A stretch of 64,000 nt of DNA, from assembly GCA_964035575.1 (NCBI GenBank), contig OZ037847.1, positions 62,001-126,000 of the forward strand, given 5' to 3'. A model generated the notes under the pieces. That model had not been told where the DNA came from. It did no database searches and was given only the letters and a program-made list of their open reading frames with translations. Shown here one piece after another: positions 58,654-64,000 of this stretch (its first letter is position 1; every line of letters begins with the position of its first letter). The stretch is from Rhynchopus sp. YZ270_cl-10. Taxonomy: Eukaryota > Euglenozoa > Diplonemea > Diplonemida > Diplonemidae. Made by a program: the position numbers and the translations under genes.

Positions 58654-59689
58654 AGCACTTTTTCAACAAGCAAACCAATTGCTACCTTACCCTACCCTAC
58701 AGGGGTTGAAGGAAGGTTGTGGAAAAAATGAAAGCAACCTCTACTGAGAGACGCCATACAAAAAACACAAAAAATAAAACAAAAATAAAAATAAAACAAA
58801 CAAATCACATCAGATTAACACATACAATACTTGCATACAACAAATTTCTTTTCCTCCTTCCAATTGAGTGTTTTGTAGTATAGACAATCTGCCCGAAGAC
58901 GGGTTCTGTACACAAAATGGAAAAAAAAGGACTGTTTTGGGTACAATTCTTGCACCACAAAAGGGAAATGCATTTCATCAAAAAGGGAATATATTTTGAA
59001 CAAACCTCAGGTGGAGGACCTCATGCATGTCACCTCTACTAGTCCCAAGGAGAAAGTCCTCTGAGGATTTGGACTAAAATACATCCATTTTGTCTTTTGC
59101 CTCTTTTTTTGAAAACTTAGTTGTATTAGTGTAGACATCTGAAGATGAGCTCCACTTTAAGTCTTTTGTTTTATTGACAATGGCCTAAAATCATCCACCG
59201 TGTATTAGGGTTTGTACTCAATTTCTGAAGGTTCATCCTTCCGGTTTCGTTTTAAAATTCTAATTTTTTTTCGTTCTAAATATTTCAATATTTTCAACTG
59301 AACATAAAATATGGGGTTATTTCTCTTCTTGGAAATGGGGGGACGACTTTCGCGGTCTGTCAAATGAATCCCAACTCGCCTTCATACAAAAATAAAACTC
59401 AATACACCACATATGAGAACTACGACCGCTACCAGCGATTACAGCAAAGGTCACACAGGACGATGAAAGCAAATAACTTTAACTTGAAATTTTACTTTTA
59501 TGCTTTCACTGTTGTAATACCAACGGTGAAACCACTCAAGTAAAACCACAAAGTAAATTCAGTTCCTCCACCGTTGTGCGCAATCAGAGGGGGCTCTGAG
59601 GGGTGTAAAAAAATTGGAGTGTAAAAAAAGAGAATCATCTTCTACACTTTTCAATCAAAGAAGAGACAAGCAGAAAGGGGAATAGCCTA

Positions 59690-59731
59690 TAAGACTAACC
59701 TAATGCCTCAGCGCTTAGTCTGATTTAGGAT
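59690..59731 (+). repeat. Variant hairpin repeat
   Basis: AAGACTAACCTAATGCC, then TCAGCGCTTAGTCTGATTTAGG; inner arm AGACTAA pairs with TTAGTCT instead of the usual outer arm. A related copy lies at about 62247-62284. Confidence 0.5.
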
Positions 59732-59887
59732 ATTCTTTGGTTTATTCATCAGTCACCTGTCTCAACGTTTAGTCACCTTTGAAAGAAAAGCTGTTCAGAT
59801 GAATGTGCCTCTTCGTGCACAACTCTCAAAGAAAAAGGATAATAAAGATGAAAAATTGAAGCTATGCTTAGTCACACCTTTAAAAAC

Positions 59888-60693
59888 CAGGGTTTTTTCT
59901 AGGGGGGGACGGGGGGGGGACGGCGTCCCCCCCCAGATTTTGGGGGGAAACGCGTCCCCCCCCGGGGGGGACGCATTTTGACTTGGGAAAAAAGGATATG
60001 GGGGGTGGTTGGGGTCACCGCACAGACCCCCCATTTGGGACACCACGTACGTAACCCGCACCAGAAAAAAAAGGGAAGGCAGGGAGTCGAGCGCGCGCGA
60101 AGCGCGTCTTCTCCCCTTCCTGGCATCATTGTGAAGAGGATATAGCGAGGTGAAGTTTCAGACCGTGCCCCCAATTCACTCAATCTTTGCACCATTTGAC
60201 GGAACGAACAAAGAGCGAGAATAAGGCATCGGCAAAAATAAAAAAGTAGCGTACCGTGCGCCTGCGGCGCAACTCAAAACTTATGAGCGGAATCCCACAG
60301 CCCTCTACCATAGTTTGGCTGTACAAATGTTCAATTTTAGGTCACAATTTTTTGAAATGTTGCGTACCGTGGCTTCGCCGGAAAGTTCTGATATCATGAC
60401 CGCCGTTTCTTCTTGTACTGAGGGAAGGTTCCGTGTAACATGAGAAAAAAGGTTGGTTCTTGATGCACGTTACCATCCCACGTTATCACGTATTTACGTG
60501 AAATGAACGGGCTTTTTTGCGCGGAGCGCGAAAAATTTTGACCCCTTTTTGGACATATCTTCACGGTTTTGGAAAATTTTTCCATGAAGATAAGCGGAAA
60601 CCCTGCTTGCACCTGCGAAAAAAATTTTTTTTTTGGGTGGGTTTTTTGCGTCCCCCCCCAGATCTGAAAAAAAAAATCCTAGAAAAAACCCTG
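59888..60693. mobile_element. 0.8-kb DNA-transposon-like element with CAGGG ends
   Basis: Inverted termini CAGGGTTTTTTCTAGG (59888) and its complement ending at 60693, both continued inward by G-runs on the left and CGTCCCCCCCC on the right. AAAAC flanks both ends. The CAGGG start recalls hAT-type ends, but the apparent 5-bp duplication does not fit hAT's usual 8 bp. It contains GCGCGAAGCGCG hairpins and no transposase. Confidence 0.65.
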
Positions 60694-61544
60694 AAAACCT
60701 ACAAAAAAAAATGTATCGAAAATGGCTGTAAGTATGCATCACTGTGCAATACGTACAGAGATTTTTCGATTCACTTTTCTTTTTTTCAAAAAAAAGAAGG
60801 AAAAAAATGAAGGGTTGGGGGGTAAAACGATCCTCCACCTTCATGCTTAGCCATAAGCAAAAGGTTTAGGTTCAAAAAAAAAGGCGGGGGATGAAGTTTT
60901 ACTATGCAAATCAAAAAAACCTTTTATGGTCTTCAGAGTTCGCTTTTTTGAAAAAGGGGGTAAAAAAGGGTCGGGCTCTCCTTACGGCTTTACGGCTGGG
61001 TAAGTAGAGGGACAGAATGTTTTGTGTGTAAAAAAAAAGCAAAGAAAGAGTGGCGGAAAGGTGCTAGAATGCATCTCAGTTGAGATGTGTTTTTTAGCGC
61101 GATTCGAAAGAAAGAAAGTATTGAATGAAAAAGGCACCATGTGTGAGGTACAAAAAAATTCAAAAAAAAAAATACGGAGACGCCGGCCAAAACTTGAAAC
61201 AATAAAGAAAAGAGAAAAAAAAACCACGAACAAAAAGCAAGCCCAGGACGTACCTGCGGCACCACGACCAGCGCAACTGACGGTTGCGAAGACAAAACAT
61301 GTGCGGAACGCCGTCTTCTACGAAGACGTGTGTTACACTTTCAAACATACTTTTTACTTTTCAAAAAAAAAAATGCGTTGACGCTTCCACACACACTAAA
61401 AATTACCTGTTGGTTGGTGGTGTTGCGGAGCACGGTTGGGTGAGTGAACGACGTGACACTTTCCGCTCACAAAGTAGTGTGCGTAAAAAAACAAAAAAAA
61501 ATCAAAAAAAAAAAAAACAAAAAAAAACAAATCATTGCTTTTCC
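60694..61544. other. Spacer with a weak exon-like stretch
   Basis: Minus strand from the ATG at 61348 encodes 31 residues (MFESVTHVFVEDGVPHMFCL...) up to a GCCGCAG/GTACGT donor at about 61254. No convincing next exon. A weak hairpin-repeat relative lies at about 60826-60867. Confidence 0.3.
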
Positions 61545-61548
61545 TTTT

Positions 61549-61598
61549 AATTTATAAAGTGCCCAGGCCCCGGGGGGCTTGGGTGCACTTTATAAATT
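61549..61598. repeat. 50-bp palindrome
   Basis: TTTATAAAGTGC and GCACTTTATAAA arms enclose a second inverted pair, CCCAGGCCC and CTTGGG. Foldback or transcription-end hairpin. Confidence 0.7.
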
Positions 61599-61609
61599 TT
61601 TTTTTTTTA

Positions 61610-61885
61610 TCATATTTTCTTTTTCTTTTTGACTCCGTGGTTAACCTCGTGTGAGGTTGCGCGGAGTTCGCAGTCAGGCCAGGGAGCCACGTAACAAGGC
61701 TCGACTGCCACATAGTGGGGGGAGATCTGTGCAGCCTGTATGTTCCCCCCGATTTTCGTGGTAAATGGGGAGGCGCTTCCGTTTAACGGCAACCCACAAG
61801 AGTAGAACAACAACCAAACTTTTGAGAAACAGACGCCAATGAGACCTAGAGTCTCTCTTCTTACTTGTGTGCTACAGACAAACAT
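61610..61885 (-). other. GC-rich island: short ORF or structured RNA
   Basis: A 91-codon minus ORF from ATG 61885 (MFVCSTQVRRETLG) with no recognised domain lies in a GC-rich island within A/T-rich DNA. The same segment has a strong two-tier hairpin at 61631-61669 (GACTCCG..CGGAGTT around AACCTCGTGTGAGGTT), so an RNA is as likely as a protein. Confidence 0.25.
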
Positions 61886-61939
61886 GACAACGCTAACCAC
61901 GACTGCCACGGCAGAGCGGGGTCCCAAACGGTTCACTGG

Positions 61940-62980
61940 GGGGGATCCACATAGATACAGAAAACAAAAAATACGAAAGCAAGGAAGAAAACCAGTAAAA
62001 AAAAAAAAAAAAAAAAAAAAAATACTTTGACAAAGATGAAGTGCACCGCAAAAGGTAGAAACGTCATCTTTATCAAAACGCGATGAGATTATTTGGCAGA
62101 AAAGACAGAAAGAGTTTCTACCTGAAGATATAAACTAATAATTGAACCGTGATATTGTGTATTTCATACAGATGCGCACAAAGATGAGATAATTTTTTTC
62201 GAAAGAAACTCCATTTTTCTTTTGGGCGAACAAGAGAAACGTTCAGATCCAAACGCCTCTTAGTGCTTAGTAACCTAAACACAAAAAGCCGAAATAGACC
62301 AACATTTCTCCCTTTTTTTGTACATGAGATTGCCTTATTCAAGCTGTCAAAAAACTCACCCAAAAAAAAAAGTTCTTTCAAAAAAGATTCACCTTTTTGT
62401 GCAAATGCAGTATCGCGCTTTTTTTTTGTTCTCGAATTTTACAAAATATAATTGGGGTCTGGTTTGCAAAAATATTGTGGTGTTTTTTAGGAAACTTTAG
62501 TACAGATACTTCACTGGGTGCTGCTGCGATAATTTTAAAATGACGCAGAATAGATAGCGAATGACAACAAGAACACTTGGCAACCATTACCTACAAGAAG
62601 AAAAAAAGAGTGTGTGAGCTCTGTACACAGATGTGCACCGAATGGGCAGAGATGAGATTTGGTATTCACTACCCAACTCACACCTTCTTGAAGAGGTTTT
62701 CCTTTGCTAAGTTTCTTTGTAATGTCGATAATCGCCTCTGTCTGTACTCTTTTTTTCCCTTCAAAAAACAATGAGATGTAATGACCGCTTCTGTGCTCGG
62801 ACCTTTTGAAAGCCCCCAACTTTGTTGGCGATGCAAAATGAATAAAAATGAATAATGAATTTGGACAAAAAAAAGTCAGCTTCTTGAAGCTTCTTGCATC
62901 GGGTGACTCTAGGGGTTCAGAGAATTTCTGTTTTTCTGTTGAGGCATTTCGTTCACATAACATTCGTTAGGCCTCGAAAG
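61940..62980. other. Spacer upstream of 61.9 kb island
   Basis: A/T-rich. The minus strand near 62760-62690 briefly looks coding (TEAIIDITKKLSKGKPLQE) before a GTGTGAGT donor-like site, but no start or full gene can be built. Confidence 0.35.
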
Positions 62981-64000
62981 TTAGTCTCTTTTTTCCCTTT
63001 CGTCGGTAACAAAGTTGAACAGATCTTCGAACATTGGGAGCGGTTTTGAGGGCACTGCTGCAGGTTGGTTCCAGGCGGTGTGCGCTTCGAGTTGAGCTTT
63101 GGTGCCACCCACAGGTCTGTAGCTGACTGTGACCCAGACAGCAAAGATCAGGACAATCTCGAACATGAAGAACTTAAGGTACGTCATGCTGTCCGACCCT
63201 GTGAAGTAGTCTTCCGCGCTGAGGAACTTCACTGCGTCGGTTTCCATGAACTGCACCGTCGCTGTGCGCTGTACACGTGACCCGGGTGCGATGTAGAAGG
63301 GGCCAACCCGCTTCGTGGCGACGTTGTTCCCAAGGTTGTGGTCAGCAGAGTTGCTCGACACGTTCACAGTGACCATAGAGTAGTAGATGCTCGCGTTCCC
63401 ACTGAACGGCGGTACAAACCACCGAGTCACGTTGTCCCCAGCAGCGAGGTATCGGATCGTCTCGTTCGTGTGTCGCTCGGTGGCAACGTTCGTCCCGACG
63501 GACCATACATGGATGAGAACGTTCTCGGCAGTCGCAGGGCCGTGGTTTGTCACAGTGTACTCAGTGGAGGAGCCCTCTGTGCCGGTGAACTCAATGGCCA
63601 GGTTCGACAAAGGCAGAACAACGTTTGCAGAGTGCGAGTGGCGGTCCTCCGTCTGCTTCATAGAGGGCGACATGAGCGAGGCATGGATCGGGACACTGCT
63701 GCGCAGCTCGTCTACAGGCTGCAGGAGGAGCTTGACCGTGCCTACGTGCTGCGAGGGAAGGTCGCCCTGTGGGCAGCGGAGGTATGTGTGTCCAGGTGGC
63801 GATGTGACGTTGCTGCAGTACTCCGGCGGGGTGATGAGCATCTGTTGTGCGTCTGCCTCGATGTCGATTAACAAGACCACGCTGTCTGCGGGGAAGTCGC
63901 CTGTGGAGAAGCGTACATCCACAGGCACGCTGTTCTTGTCCTCCGTCGACCCCTTTGGTTGAGGGATGACGAAGACGGAGAGACGCTCCAGCACCTCGAC
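62981..64000 (-). CDS. Type I membrane protein, 5' part beyond the window
   Basis: About 338 residues of the C-terminal part are visible; the frame runs off the right edge. The ectodomain is strand-rich with repeated immunoglobulin-like (CARDB/DUF11-type) traits: VLLIDIEADAQQM, VNVSSNSADHNLGNNVATKR, EYTVTNHGPATAENVLIHVWS, the last typical of CARDB-like domains. Several N-glycosylation sequons (NVTS, NETI, NVTR, NASI) support an extracellular position. One transmembrane segment near the C-terminus (FFMFEIVLIFAVWVTVSY) is followed by a 45-residue cytoplasmic tail with acidic and basic clusters. No ligand or family can be named. Confidence 0.75.
   Translation of the reverse strand, partial: VEVLERLSVFVIPQPKGSTEDKNSVPVDVRFSTGDFPADSVVLLIDIEADAQQMLITPPEYCSNVTSPPGHTYLRCPQGDLPSQHVGTVKLLLQPVDELRSSVPIHASLMSPSMKQTEDRHSHSANVVLPLSNLAIEFTGTEGSSTEYTVTNHGPATAENVLIHVWSVGTNVATERHTNETIRYLAAGDNVTRWFVPPFSGNASIYYSMVTVNVSSNSADHNLGNNVATKRVGPFYIAPGSRVQRTATVQFMETDAVKFLSAEDYFTGSDSMTYLKFFMFEIVLIFAVWVTVSYRPVGGTKAQLEAHTAWNQPAAVPSKPLPMFEDLFNFVTDEREKRD

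Larger units (their letters stand above)
58250..59887. other. Intergenic spacer, A/T-rich
   Basis: No gene supported. Carries hairpin repeats at 58614 (strong) and 59690 (variant), and looser relatives around 58551, 59760 and 59846. Confidence 0.5.

Noticed and set aside
62535-62963. 142-codon minus ORF upstream of the spacer
   Set aside because: Only about 20 residues look coding; the rest is Phe/Leu/Ser translation of T-rich DNA and no start is supported.

Overview
The window looks like nuclear DNA of a euglenozoan, most probably a diplonemid (Diplonema-like). The reasons are the layout and the introns. About fifteen protein genes between 17.7 kb and the right edge, plus one at the left, all lie on the minus strand, as expected for a long co-transcribed array. 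Many are interrupted by short GT-AG introns with a GTATG donor. The array is bounded by a spacer packed with repeats and transposon remains, and some repeats sit inside introns. The species is inferred from this architecture; no species-specific gene settles it.

Layout. 1-17.3 kb is repeat-rich. It holds a three-exon minus-strand gene with element-filled introns (205-3238), foldback hairpin elements, short-unit satellites (9-, 8- and 5-bp units), a broken ingi/L1Tc-type LINE with a 2A-like motif (about 5.82-8.3 kb), a 2.1-kb foldback element enclosing two satellite arrays (9.66-11.8 kb), an unclassified GC-rich block (12.5-14.1 kb), a 90-bp minisatellite with 450-bp higher-order structure (14.1-16.47 kb) and a possible structured RNA (16.47-16.64 kb).

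17.7-33 kb codes, in minus-strand genes, for a secreted beta-propeller-like protein, a VWA-UBA-RBR ubiquitin ligase, a RING/TRAF-type zinc-finger protein, a small secreted protein, a three-exon GRAM-domain protein, UPF1 (the nonsense-mediated-decay helicase) with an antisense fragment of large-subunit rRNA touching its stop codon, and a coiled-coil protein whose 1.3-kb intron is filled by a Harbinger-like element.

33-64 kb codes for a WD40-like protein, then (after a 7-kb T-rich spacer) four further coiled-coil proteins, a helical-repeat protein with a Tudor-like module, a putative ciliary or cytoskeletal protein, a GPI-anchored-type cysteine-rich surface protein, a protein joining an RPA70N-type domain to a long coiled coil, and the 3' part of a type I membrane protein cut by the window edge.

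The most interesting unexplained signal is a roughly 40-nt imperfect hairpin, core GATGAACCTAAGCCTC...GCTTAGTCACCTTAAAAA, that recurs at least eight times between 22.8 and 58.6 kb, always outside coding exons and always in the same orientation. The coding genes do not form one pathway; their common themes are cytoskeletal coiled coils, ubiquitin signalling and RNA surveillance.
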